This document shows, piece by piece, positions 8,618 to 16,098 of a stretch of DNA of 35,860 bases. The notes beneath the pieces are model-generated. The model did no database searches and was not told where the DNA came from. It saw nothing but the letters and a program-made list of their open reading frames with translations. A program made the position numbers and the translations under genes. Source of the DNA: Thiotrichaceae bacterium. GTDB lineage: Bacteria; Pseudomonadota; Gammaproteobacteria; Thiotrichales; Thiotrichaceae. The DNA lies in assembly GCA_015490895.1 (NCBI GenBank), contig WFWY01000021.1:1-35860 (forward strand). The letters run 5' to 3'. The first letter of the stretch is position 1. Each line of letters starts with the position of its first letter.

Positions 8618-9169
8618 AACAGCCTGGCGAATATAACAATGTTTCCACTCAAACCCTGTTGCTTGTTTGAGTGATTCCAGAAAGTGTGATTCCGGTATAG
8701 CCTCTGATTCATAAATATTATAAACCCGGATGAGGCTGCGTGCGAAACAGGCCGATTTGCGCCAGGGAAGGAGATAGGTGTTGATGTCGGTTTGGCAGTA
8801 GGGGCAGGTAAAGTAGCGAACAGGTTGCTGCTGTAATGCAGCTGGCAACATTGCCAGTGTCTGTTTGCAGGATGGGCAGCGAGGCGGCTTAATGTTAGTG
8901 CCTGAGAGAAATTCAGGCTGTTTTGTGGAGGGAGGGATTTCAATGTAGCAATAAGGTTTGTCATCAGCCTGGGGACTTAACTCAATATCAGGTGAGCAGC
9001 CCAGAAAGCACAAGTGTGAAAGGAAACGATCACCAACCTGAAAACGGGAGGCTTTCTCCGTTTCACCAATGTAGGCTAATTGTTTAAGCAGGCTAATAAG
9101 CGATTTTTGTGCGATGGTATCATCAGGTCTGGCAGGGTGTAAAATGAGTATGTGGGGAGAGATAAACAT
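8609..9169 (-). CDS. Small zinc-ribbon protein of unknown function
   Basis: I do not recognise the family. The 186-aa product has no signal peptide or membrane helix and carries two CxxC pairs, C98-P-S-C101 and C122-P-Y-C125, 20 residues apart, which is the layout of a rubredoxin-like knuckle or zinc ribbon. Two further cysteines (C54, C58) lie upstream in LCFLGC. The ATG is fused to the oxyR stop codon (TAA followed at once by ATG), so translation is almost certainly coupled to oxyR. A role in the peroxide response or in metal or redox sensing is a guess from this position. Its last two codons and stop lie inside a repeat element. Confidence 0.75.
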   Translation of the reverse strand: MFISPHILILHPARPDDTIAQKSLISLLKQLAYIGETEKASRFQVGDRFLSHLCFLGCSPDIELSPQADDKPYCYIEIPPSTKQPEFLSGTNIKPPRCPSCKQTLAMLPAALQQQPVRYFTCPYCQTDINTYLLPWRKSACFARSLIRVYNIYESEAIPESHFLESLKQATGFEWKHCYIRQAVKS

Positions 9170-10102
9170 TTATGAGGGACTGTTTTTTTCAGTTGTTTGG
9201 CTTTTAGCATGTTGGCAATGTTCACGGATAAAGTTGCCGAGTAGACGAAACTCTTCTGCTTGCGAACTGTTTTTGCGCCATACCAGGCCAATTTCACGGT
9301 AGCTTTCTTCCTCTAGTGGCCAGGTGTTGATATCAGTGTGTTTGAGCATATTTGAATTTTTGGTCATTTCGGTCAGGTAGGTGATACCCAGATCCGAGTT
9401 GACCATTTCAATCAGTGTGAGTAAGCTGCTGGCAGCAAAGCGATTCACTGTATCCTGGTTGCGAATCTGGCAAGCGGACAAGGCATGGTCACGCAAGCAG
9501 TGCCCATCTTCCAGCAAAATAATACTTTCTGTAGGTAGTGCTGAGTGATGATAGTGATCCGGGTCGATCAGCTTGGTGTTTTTTTGACAGGCCAACACAA
9601 AATTATCACGGAATAGCGGCATCACTTCAACGCCGGCCAGTTTATAGGGCAAAGCAATGAGCAACAGATCCAGGTCTCCGTCCATGAGCTGGGCATAAAG
9701 GTTGAGCGTTGTATCTTCTGTGAGATAGAGTTGTAAAGAAGGGTGTACTTCACGTAGTTGGGGTACCAGGTCAGGTAGAACAAAGGGGGCAATCGTTGGA
9801 ATGGCACCCAATGTCAGGCGGCTGGACAGGGGGCCATCGTTACTTTTGGCGATCGCAGTCAGGTATTCAATATCCCGGAGACAGCGCTTGGCGTGGGAGG
9901 CAATCTCTTTGCCAACACGGGTAATGGTGACGGTTTTGTTAGTGCGGTCAACAAGTTGTGTTCCCAATAAAGATTCCAGTTCCCGAATGGCGACGCTAAA
10001 GGCGGATTGTGAAACAAAACAGGATTCTGCTGCTTTACCAAAATGCTGTTTTTTCTCCAGTGCGATAAAGTAGCGTAATTGTTTAATTGTGGGCAAATTC
10101 AT
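9170..10102 (-). CDS. oxyR: OxyR-type hydrogen-peroxide-sensing LysR regulator
   Basis: LysR-family transcription factor, 310 aa, with an N-terminal winged helix (KQLRYFIALEKKQHFGKAAE, then SQSAFSVAIRELESLLGTQL) and a substrate domain holding LLEDGHCLRDHALSAC. C202 and C211 correspond in context to Cys199 and Cys208 of E. coli OxyR, which form the activating disulfide. This separates it from general LysR regulators. The usual OxyR targets (ahpC, katG, dps) are not adjacent; instead it lies between an unknown 299-aa protein 27 nt upstream and a zinc-ribbon protein abutting downstream, all on the same strand. GGAAG lies a few bases before the ATG. Confidence 0.9.
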   Translation of the reverse strand: MNLPTIKQLRYFIALEKKQHFGKAAESCFVSQSAFSVAIRELESLLGTQLVDRTNKTVTITRVGKEIASHAKRCLRDIEYLTAIAKSNDGPLSSRLTLGAIPTIAPFVLPDLVPQLREVHPSLQLYLTEDTTLNLYAQLMDGDLDLLLIALPYKLAGVEVMPLFRDNFVLACQKNTKLIDPDHYHHSALPTESIILLEDGHCLRDHALSACQIRNQDTVNRFAASSLLTLIEMVNSDLGITYLTEMTKNSNMLKHTDINTWPLEEESYREIGLVWRKNSSQAEEFRLLGNFIREHCQHAKSQTTEKNSPS

Positions 10103-10129
10103 GGGTTCTTCCGAGGGAATCCGGTTCTT

Positions 10130-11029
10130 CTAATCGGGTAGATCAACCTGGTCACAATACACGAATTGTTTGCTTTGTGTATCAAAGATTGACAATGTTT
10201 TACCACTACCCAGTTCATCCAGATCGCTATTTAATGAAAGCAGGTAACGATCTTTGTAGGCATGGAAATTCATGACGTATTTGCTGTAAGCAGGTTCCGG
10301 GAAGAAGAATTTGGTTCCGTCTTGCATTTCAATATAATTGGGACGGGCACTGAAATCAGTCCCAAAATAAAAATCACCCCGGATATTGATCATGCCTGTA
10401 TAACCTGCCAGAAAGCGTTTCAGGCGTTTTTTATAGGCGAGTTGTGTGGTCTGTCCGGCACGTTGGCGTGTCCACAAGTCCAGCACTTTCAGGCGATCCC
10501 CTGTGGCAACCAGAATATGTTCGTCATCATAATGATGCAGTGAATGGATATGGCGTATGCCAGACTGGTGCATATAGAAATCGTTGATCTGACAGTCATC
10601 GGCGGTGAGAATGGCGATTCTGGAGGAGTTCTCATCCATATCGTACTCACCCATGATCAGTGTATCGTCCATCTCGATGATGCTTTCGGAGCGGGTTCCA
10701 CCAAAAATGGCGGGTAGTTTGTCGATGGCAAAGCGGTCACCATAAATTGCTTGCAGTTGAGACTTGTTTAGAAACTCCCGCTTGTATTCCATAATATGCT
10801 CATGAAAATGAGCCAAAACTGATTCAACCTCGGGGTTGGTATGCACCGGGGCAGGCTTATGCACCCACTTGCAGTAGATACCATATAACAATTCGTGGGT
10901 TCTGCCTCTACGCAGTACCATGTAGATGGCCTTGCCGAGGTAGAAAGGGTTTTTGGTTTCCCTGAACTTGATAATGTTCTCGGAAATAGAGGGTAAGGGG
11001 GCTACATCTGATTGCACCGAGTCTTGCAT
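10130..11029 (-). CDS. Conserved-looking hypothetical protein upstream of oxyR
   Basis: I do not recognise this 299-aa protein. It has no signal peptide or membrane segment. The N-terminal third is helical and basic (KAIYMVLRRGRTHELLYGIY); the rest is rich in short beta-type segments with repeated His/Asp/Tyr motifs (HSLHHYDDEHILVATGDRL, NFHAYKDRYLLSLNSDLDEL), which suggests a beta-propeller-like or repeat beta fold. I prefer the ATG at 11029, preceded by AGGA with 7 nt spacing, to the TTG at 11059, which has no ribosome site. The gene is 27 nt upstream of oxyR in the same direction, so it is likely co-transcribed. Confidence 0.7.
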   Translation of the reverse strand: MQDSVQSDVAPLPSISENIIKFRETKNPFYLGKAIYMVLRRGRTHELLYGIYCKWVHKPAPVHTNPEVESVLAHFHEHIMEYKREFLNKSQLQAIYGDRFAIDKLPAIFGGTRSESIIEMDDTLIMGEYDMDENSSRIAILTADDCQINDFYMHQSGIRHIHSLHHYDDEHILVATGDRLKVLDLWTRQRAGQTTQLAYKKRLKRFLAGYTGMINIRGDFYFGTDFSARPNYIEMQDGTKFFFPEPAYSKYVMNFHAYKDRYLLSLNSDLDELGSGKTLSIFDTQSKQFVYCDQVDLPD

Positions 11030-11059
11030 GGCTTTGTCCTGAATTAAGGTCTGGCTCAA

Positions 11060-11082
11060 GGGTTGCCGGTTACAGGCAACCC
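11060..11082. other. Perfect 8-bp hairpin upstream of the hypothetical gene
   Basis: GGGTTGCC (11060-11067) and GGCAACCC (11075-11082) with a 7-nt loop. It lies 30 nt before the chosen start codon of the leftward gene, in its 5' leader. It is not followed by a T run in either direction, so a simple terminator is unlikely; an operator or leader structure is possible. Confidence 0.4.
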
Positions 11083-11601
11083 CGGGGAGTTGTGGAACAG
11101 GGGTATTGTAGCAAAAGATGAGATCAAGCCCTATGTTGACGGATTAGAGGGCAAGGCTGGAGGATGGAGCGTGACAAAGTTATCGGGGAGAGCCTCCTGC
11201 AATCAAGAAGTGAGGCAAGAAGAATAATCCAGGCTGAATAGAGGCATGTTTTTCTCACAGGCTATCCTCGGGGTATCGCCTGTGGATAACTTTGTGCATA
11301 ACGATATTTCAGCTTGATAATAAAGGTCCTCCGGATATTTTTACTGGTTGGGATAAAATTTGCATAAAAAAGTAAAACAATAGTAAATACAGAAATTTAT
11401 ATTATTTTTTTTAGAAATAGCTATAAATAAAAAATTTATATTGAGAGAGAGCCATTTTTTTGCTAGGTGTGAATAAGTAGGAGTGGCTGTGATCAATTCT
11501 TATCTACTGTATGTAGTGTTTTTGTATCGCTGAACTTAAAATGAATATTGAGTGAACAAATTTGACGTCCGGGAATGGCAGCGTACCAGGTACATCGTCC
11601 G
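11083..11601. other. Gene-free AT-rich stretch with two DnaA-box-like sites
   Basis: No convincing reading frame. TGTGGATAA (11281-11289, a perfect DnaA box on the complementary strand) is followed 12 nt on by TGTGCATAA (11293-11301, one mismatch). From about 11320 to 11460 the DNA is very AT-rich, with runs of A and T. None of the genes that normally mark oriC (dnaA, dnaN, mnmG, mioC) is in the window. Promoters for the flanking genes may lie here but none stands out. Confidence 0.35.
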
Positions 11602-11682
11602 GTTATAATTGTCGGCCAGGAAGTATTAGCACCAACCGGTAGCCACCTTGTTTTTACTCGTCGATACAACGCAGACAATGTA
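11602..11682. repeat. Dispersed repeat, copy A
   Basis: GTTATAATTGTCGGCCAGG at the left and TGTTTTTACTCGTCGATACA towards the right match copy B at 19842-19944 almost base for base. The middle part differs: about 15 nt here against about 42 nt in copy B. It lies just past the stop codon of ubiB. Confidence 0.75.
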
Positions 11683-11713
11683 TGAGTGTGAATATTTCAC
11701 CATCACCGTCCTC

Positions 11714-13387
11714 TTACTTGAAATAAGCATAAATACAGAGCAGCAGTCCGGTCACCGCGGCGATTACTCCTATCACCGGAAAGCCTGCCTGGTTGATACC
11801 GAAGGTGGAGGTGATCAGAATGGCGCTGCTGATAATAAGTGAGCTGCCAGTGATGCTCAGTAACACTTTTTGGGTAAATGCCCTGGGCTGCTCTTTGTTG
11901 CTATTGTTCTGTTTTTCATTAAATGCTTGTAATCGCTGCTGGGTATGGAGTTGTTTGATCACATCGTTGACCATGGTTGGCATATGGGGCAGTTGTTCAA
12001 CAAATCTGGGCAGATTTTCCCTGGTACCGTGCAGGAGTGAGCGCAAACCGACCTGCTCGTCCATCCAGCGTTGTAAGAAGGGTTTGGCTGTTGCCCACAG
12101 ATCAAGATCCGGGTAGAGCTGTCTGCCGAGCCCTTCGATATTTAAAAGGGTTTTTTGCAACAGGACTAACTGGGGCTGTACCTCCATATCGAAACGCCGT
12201 GCCGTTTGAAAGAGCCGTAACAGGAAAAAGCCGAAAGAAATCTCCTTGAGTGGGCGGTTGAAAATAGGTTCGCAGACCGTACGAATAGCTGACTCAAAAT
12301 CATTGATGCGGGTCTGTGAGGGTACCCAGCCGGATTCAATATGCAGCTCTGCCACCCGTTTATAGTCCCGGTTAAAGAAGGCATGCAGGTTCTCTGCCAG
12401 ATAGCGTTGGTCATCGGGTGTGAGTGTGCCAACGATACCAAAGTCTACTGCCATATAGAAAGGGTTGTCAGGGTCGGTGGCATCCACAAAAATATTGCCA
12501 GGGTGCATATCCGCATGAAAGAAGTTATGCCGGAAAACCTGCGTGAAGAAAATCTCGACACCTAGTTCTCCCAGACGTTGCATATTGACTTTCAGGCGGT
12601 TGAGTTCTTCTATGTTGCCGACCGGAACACCATGAATACGCTCCATTACCAGGACTTTTTCATGGGTGAGATTCCAGTAAATCTTTGGAATGTACAGCTC
12701 TGTGGAGTTTTCAAAGTTGCGTCCCAACTGGCTGGCATTAGCAGCTTCCCTGACCAGATCCAGTTCATCCAGAATAGTGGTTTCATATTCTTCGACAACT
12801 TCAACCGGACGTAACCGGCGCACCTCCTTCCAGTAGCGGTGTGCCAGTCTGGCGATGAGATAGAGCACCTGGATATCCTGTTTAATAACAGGTTCAATAT
12901 CGGGTCTGACCACTTTGACAATGACTTTTTCACCCGAAAACAGGGTGGCAGTATGCACCTGAGCGATAGAAGCCGAAGCCAGTGGCTTTACATCGAAATG
13001 CTGAAATATCTCGGTAACCGGCTTGCCAAAGGATTGCTGGATGATAGCGATGGCCTGTGTTGAGGAGAAAGGGGGGACATTATCCTGTAACTGGCTCAGT
13101 TCCTGATTGATTGTTGGCGGGAGCAGGTCGTTACGTGTGGATAACATCTGTCCAAACTTGATAAATACAGGCCCCAGATCCTCCAGTGCCAGGCGAATGC
13201 GTACCCCCAGAGGTTGCTCTTGCGGTGGGTGTTTACGGCTGTGTTTTTTGATATTCCAGGGCGCAATATAGTAGAAAAACCGCAAGGGGCGAAAGACCGG
13301 AATATGTAGCAAGATTTCATCCAGGCCGTGTTTGATTAGTACGCGGTTAATAGTGAGCAGGCGAGAAAGGTGGGTAAGTCCGATCAT
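11714..13387 (-). CDS. ubiB: Ubiquinone biosynthesis kinase-like protein UbiB
   Basis: ABC1/ADCK-family atypical kinase needed for ubiquinone synthesis, membrane-associated. The 557-aa protein shows the KxGQ motif (KFGQ, 77-80), the Ala-rich loop ASASIAQVH (137-145) that replaces the glycine loop of ordinary kinases, the FHADMHPGNIF catalytic segment and AVDFGIVG metal-binding motif. Two C-terminal membrane helices (ITGSSLIISSAILITSTFG and VIGVIAAVTGLLLCIYAYF) anchor it. Its ATG overlaps the ubiJ stop by 4 nt. Order ubiE-ubiJ-ubiB is the standard gammaproteobacterial operon and points to ubiquinone as a respiratory quinone here. Confidence 0.97.
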   Translation of the reverse strand: MIGLTHLSRLLTINRVLIKHGLDEILLHIPVFRPLRFFYYIAPWNIKKHSRKHPPQEQPLGVRIRLALEDLGPVFIKFGQMLSTRNDLLPPTINQELSQLQDNVPPFSSTQAIAIIQQSFGKPVTEIFQHFDVKPLASASIAQVHTATLFSGEKVIVKVVRPDIEPVIKQDIQVLYLIARLAHRYWKEVRRLRPVEVVEEYETTILDELDLVREAANASQLGRNFENSTELYIPKIYWNLTHEKVLVMERIHGVPVGNIEELNRLKVNMQRLGELGVEIFFTQVFRHNFFHADMHPGNIFVDATDPDNPFYMAVDFGIVGTLTPDDQRYLAENLHAFFNRDYKRVAELHIESGWVPSQTRINDFESAIRTVCEPIFNRPLKEISFGFFLLRLFQTARRFDMEVQPQLVLLQKTLLNIEGLGRQLYPDLDLWATAKPFLQRWMDEQVGLRSLLHGTRENLPRFVEQLPHMPTMVNDVIKQLHTQQRLQAFNEKQNNSNKEQPRAFTQKVLLSITGSSLIISSAILITSTFGINQAGFPVIGVIAAVTGLLLCIYAYFK

Positions 13388-14022
13388 TCTGGCACCGTAT
13401 CAGAGACGCCGGTGTCGAGCTGCTGACGAAGTCGCCGGATACGTGCATCCAGTCGGTCAGTGTCGGCACGTAATACATCGACCTGATCCAGGTAGCCATT
13501 GACTTCGGATTCTGTCACGGCAAGTTGCTCTTCCTCCGTGATATATTCGCCCAGATTCAGGCGCATGGCCTGTTCGCTGTCTCGTAGCCAGCCCGTGGTT
13601 TTTGATGCTATGTTACCGGCCTGATGGGCAATGATATCACCGACAGCCCGGGACAGAAACTCCTCCCAGTCAATTTCTACAGAGCCAAGAACCTGGCTGA
13701 ACTGGGTGCCTGTCCCGATATCACCTTCAATATAGGCATCGGAATCCAGTAATGTTTTTCCGGCATCTGTGGTTGTAGCCAGACGCATCAATGCAAGCGG
13801 TGAGCCGTGTATGGTTGTGTCAGCTTTACCGGCATATTGTCCCAGAACCTGTACCTGATAAGCACTCGGGAAAAAATACAGATTGAGTTCCAGCCCCGTA
13901 ATATGCAGACGAATGATTTTATCCTGTAGTGCGTAAAATTGTGGCATTGCCTCAGGATCCAGCCTTAACCAGGTATTTATTGCTGTCTCAATGAGGGATA
14001 GCAGCGGCGTGGGGAGTTGCAT
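13384..14022 (-). CDS. ubiJ: Ubiquinone biosynthesis accessory factor UbiJ
   Basis: SCP2-domain lipid-binding protein that, with UbiK, holds intermediates for the Ubi complex. The 212-aa product has an N-terminal SCP2-like domain (about 15-120, with the strand-rich YQVQVLGQYAGKADTTIHGS) and a C-terminal coiled coil rich in Asp, Arg and Leu (about 165-205). It sits between ubiE (8-nt gap) and ubiB (ATGA overlap), which is the conserved position. Confidence 0.9.
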   Translation of the reverse strand: MQLPTPLLSLIETAINTWLRLDPEAMPQFYALQDKIIRLHITGLELNLYFFPSAYQVQVLGQYAGKADTTIHGSPLALMRLATTTDAGKTLLDSDAYIEGDIGTGTQFSQVLGSVEIDWEEFLSRAVGDIIAHQAGNIASKTTGWLRDSEQAMRLNLGEYITEEEQLAVTESEVNGYLDQVDVLRADTDRLDARIRRLRQQLDTGVSDTVPE

Positions 14023-14030
14023 GGTTGGCC

Positions 14031-14807
14031 TTAAAGCTTGTAACCGGTATGCAGGGCGACAATGCCGCCGGTCATATTATGGTAACTGACACGCTCGAAG
14101 CTTGCTGCTTCCATCATGCTCTTCAGGGTTTCCTGATCAGGGTGCATGCGAATAGACTCCGCCAGATAGCGGTAACTATCGGCGTCATTGGCAATCAGTT
14201 TACCCATCAGGGGCAATAGCTTGAATGAGTATTGGTCATACAGGATATTCAGACCTGGCAGAACAGGTTTGGAGAACTCCAGCACCATGAGCTTGCCTCC
14301 GGGCTTCAGGGTACGAAAGATAGACTGTAATGCTGCATCCTTGTCCGTCACATTACGCAATCCAAAGGCCATGGTCACAATATTAAAGTAGTTATCCGGG
14401 AAAGGCAGATCCTGTGCATCGGCGAGTACATAATCAATGTTGCCAACGATTCCTTTATCCGTTAAGCGCTTGCGGCCATTTTCCAGCATGGATTCATTGA
14501 TATCCGATAGAATGACTTTACCCCCGGAACCGACAATGCGGGCAAATCTGGCCGCCAGGTCACCCGTACCCCCAGCCAGATCCAGAATATAGTCACCCCG
14601 TTTGGCACCAGAATGCTCTATTGTGTACTTTTTCCACAGTCTGTGGACGCCACCTGACATTAGGTCGTTCATTATGTCGTATTTGTCGGCTACTGAATGA
14701 AATACATCAGCGACTTTATTACTCTTTTCTTCGACAGGCACTTGTTGATAGCCAAAGTGAGTAGTTTTTTGCTTCACTTGATGATCAGTCTGTTCGTTTT
14801 TTGACAT
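14031..14807 (-). CDS. ubiE: Ubiquinone/menaquinone methyltransferase UbiE
   Basis: SAM-dependent C-methyltransferase for the 2-polyprenyl-benzoquinol step. Motif I reads [16 protein letters not shown]; the family signatures [17 protein letters not shown] (near residue 44) and the later segment [15 protein letters not shown] are present. 258 aa, normal length. First gene of ubiEJB; 171 bp without a gene separate it from the divergent secreted-protein gene. Confidence 0.97.
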   Translation of the reverse strand: MSKNEQTDHQVKQKTTHFGYQQVPVEEKSNKVADVFHSVADKYDIMNDLMSGGVHRLWKKYTIEHSGAKRGDYILDLAGGTGDLAARFARIVGSGGKVILSDINESMLENGRKRLTDKGIVGNIDYVLADAQDLPFPDNYFNIVTMAFGLRNVTDKDAALQSIFRTLKPGGKLMVLEFSKPVLPGLNILYDQYSFKLLPLMGKLIANDADSYRYLAESIRMHPDQETLKSMMEAASFERVSYHNMTGGIVALHTGYKL

Positions 14808-14978
14808 GAGGGTTCTTATACCGGGTAGACAGTTATTAGGGTCAATGATGTCGCATTGTATCAGAACTCACAAAATTGATGGCACTGATGGTGTTAAATT
14901 TATTTCAGGAAGTTTCCGCACTGGTAGCTCTCTGAGATACCAGAAGGCTGTCCGAGACAGTTAATACAGGGTAATACG

Positions 14979-15716
14979 ATGAACAAACTGGTTGGAATAT
15001 TCGGGTTTTTTAGTGTAGTGATTTTGCCGGCATCGCTGGCTCATGCGGGCAAGGAGACGGATATTGAAAACAGGTCTGGCCCTGTCGTTCGTGTGATAAA
15101 GACCTACCCGGGAGAATGGAGAGGGTGGAGCGATGGCTGCGTGAACTGTGGCAAGCCGCTGGCACCAGACAGGGTTTTGAAAAAGAAAAAAAGAGCAAAA
15201 ATCAAGGCCAGGGCGACAGCTGCATCCAATGGACAGAATCAGAGGCAGGAGGATGAGAGTAAGAAGGATAAGCCACTTCCCCAATCCCTGCGTCGGGGAT
15301 ATTGCGAATGCCGGTGTAATCCACCCGACCGGAATCAACAGAAAGTTTTTGGCGGCAAACAACAACGAGGGCAATATAATGAGAGGCAAGGGCGTGAGGA
15401 AAAGAAGGCTGATAGTAAAACAAAGCCTGTTAACTCGAAAGAACTGGAAGCGACTTCGGACGCAACGACAGAGAAAAAGCTAGTGGACAAAAAGAGCCAC
15501 GAGGAAGGGCAGGGTCATGCTCAGGAGACCTCGCCCGATACGTCTAATGGCATCAATACGGGAGCAGGTGAAACAAACAAAAAAGACGAGAGTGGTGAAG
15601 ATGGAGAGACTAAAACGCCTCAGAGTGTAGAGCCACTCCATCCTTCAGATGGTACCCCGGAACATCAGGGTAAAGAGAGCTCAACAGTACGCCGTATTTT
15701 TTCTCTTTGGGGGTAA
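14979..15716 (+). CDS. Secreted, highly charged Cys-containing protein of unknown function
   Basis: I do not recognise this 245-aa protein. A clear Sec signal peptide ends at AHA (cleavage after residue 23). The mature part has five cysteines in two groups, C54-V-N-C57 and the unusual C109-E-C-R-C113, then about 120 residues of low-complexity Lys/Glu/Gln/Ser/Thr/Gly sequence likely to be disordered. The cysteine groups suggest metal or disulfide chemistry in the envelope; this is inference. It has no co-directional partner: ubiE is divergent and soeA starts 382 bp downstream. The ribosome site is weak. A fold-back repeat begins 5 bp after the stop codon. Codon use and composition differ from the neighbours mostly because of the charged tail. 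Confidence 0.65.
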   Translation: MNKLVGIFGFFSVVILPASLAHAGKETDIENRSGPVVRVIKTYPGEWRGWSDGCVNCGKPLAPDRVLKKKKRAKIKARATAASNGQNQRQEDESKKDKPLPQSLRRGYCECRCNPPDRNQQKVFGGKQQRGQYNERQGREEKKADSKTKPVNSKELEATSDATTEKKLVDKKSHEEGQGHAQETSPDTSNGINTGAGETNKKDESGEDGETKTPQSVEPLHPSDGTPEHQGKESSTVRRIFSLWG

Positions 15717-15720
15717 GAAT

Positions 15721-15890
15721 GCTTGAGGAGCCTCTGAATAAGTCGTGAGCGGTTCTCTCGAAGCTAGAAGCGCCCATTTTTTGCCTAAAAATCTCCCTGA
15801 TAGAGTGACGATTAGCTCTATTTTTAAGTAAACACTGAACAATCCTATCAATCGAAAAATTCCGCTCAGACTTAATCAGGGGGCTCAAGC
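15721..15890. repeat. Fold-back (MITE-like) repeat, copy 2
   Basis: Same family as 8363 and 20962 with more substitutions. The two ends are extended here: GCTTGAGGAGCC at the left and GGGCTCAAGC at the right, which are complementary over 7 bases. Begins 5 bp after the stop codon of the secreted-protein gene. A leftward frame of 92 codons across it is a by-product of the palindrome. Confidence 0.85.
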
Positions 15891-16098
15891 AGGCAATATA
15901 TCTATAAACAGGGCTAAAAAATATCGATTAGTTGTTCTTATGATGTTGTTGATAGCTATTGTGTAGGTGATGATAGAGTGTTGATATTCAGCTAAAAGTC
16001 CGCTAATTACCAATAAGCATTAGAATATCGTTATATTATTGTTATCTAACTCGATTGCTTCTATACTTTCATACTTGCTCTCTGAACGAAATGCATCT
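15891..16098. other. AT-rich leader region of soeA
   Basis: The rest of the 382-bp gap between the secreted protein and soeA. AT-rich, expected to hold the soeABC promoter. I could not pick a -35/-10 pair with confidence and saw no sigma-54 consensus. Confidence 0.3.

Noticed and set aside
11083-11601. Chromosomal origin of replication
   Set aside because: Only two box-like sites and none of the usual origin-flanking genes. Kept only as a low-interest observation.
13136-13144. TGTGGATAA DnaA-box match
   Set aside because: Inside ubiB coding sequence and isolated; a single 9-mer match is expected by chance.
15610-15888. 92-codon minus-strand frame with a peptide (RIVQCLLKNRANRHSIREIF) shared with one at 8262-8501
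   Set aside because: Both frames run through fold-back repeat copies; the shared peptide is explained by the shared palindromic DNA. I see no transposase motif.
16039-16098. Upstream TTG start for SoeA
   Set aside because: Adds 20 hydrophobic/polar residues without a twin-arginine motif or ribosome site; the ATG at 16099 fits the cytoplasmic SoeA form.
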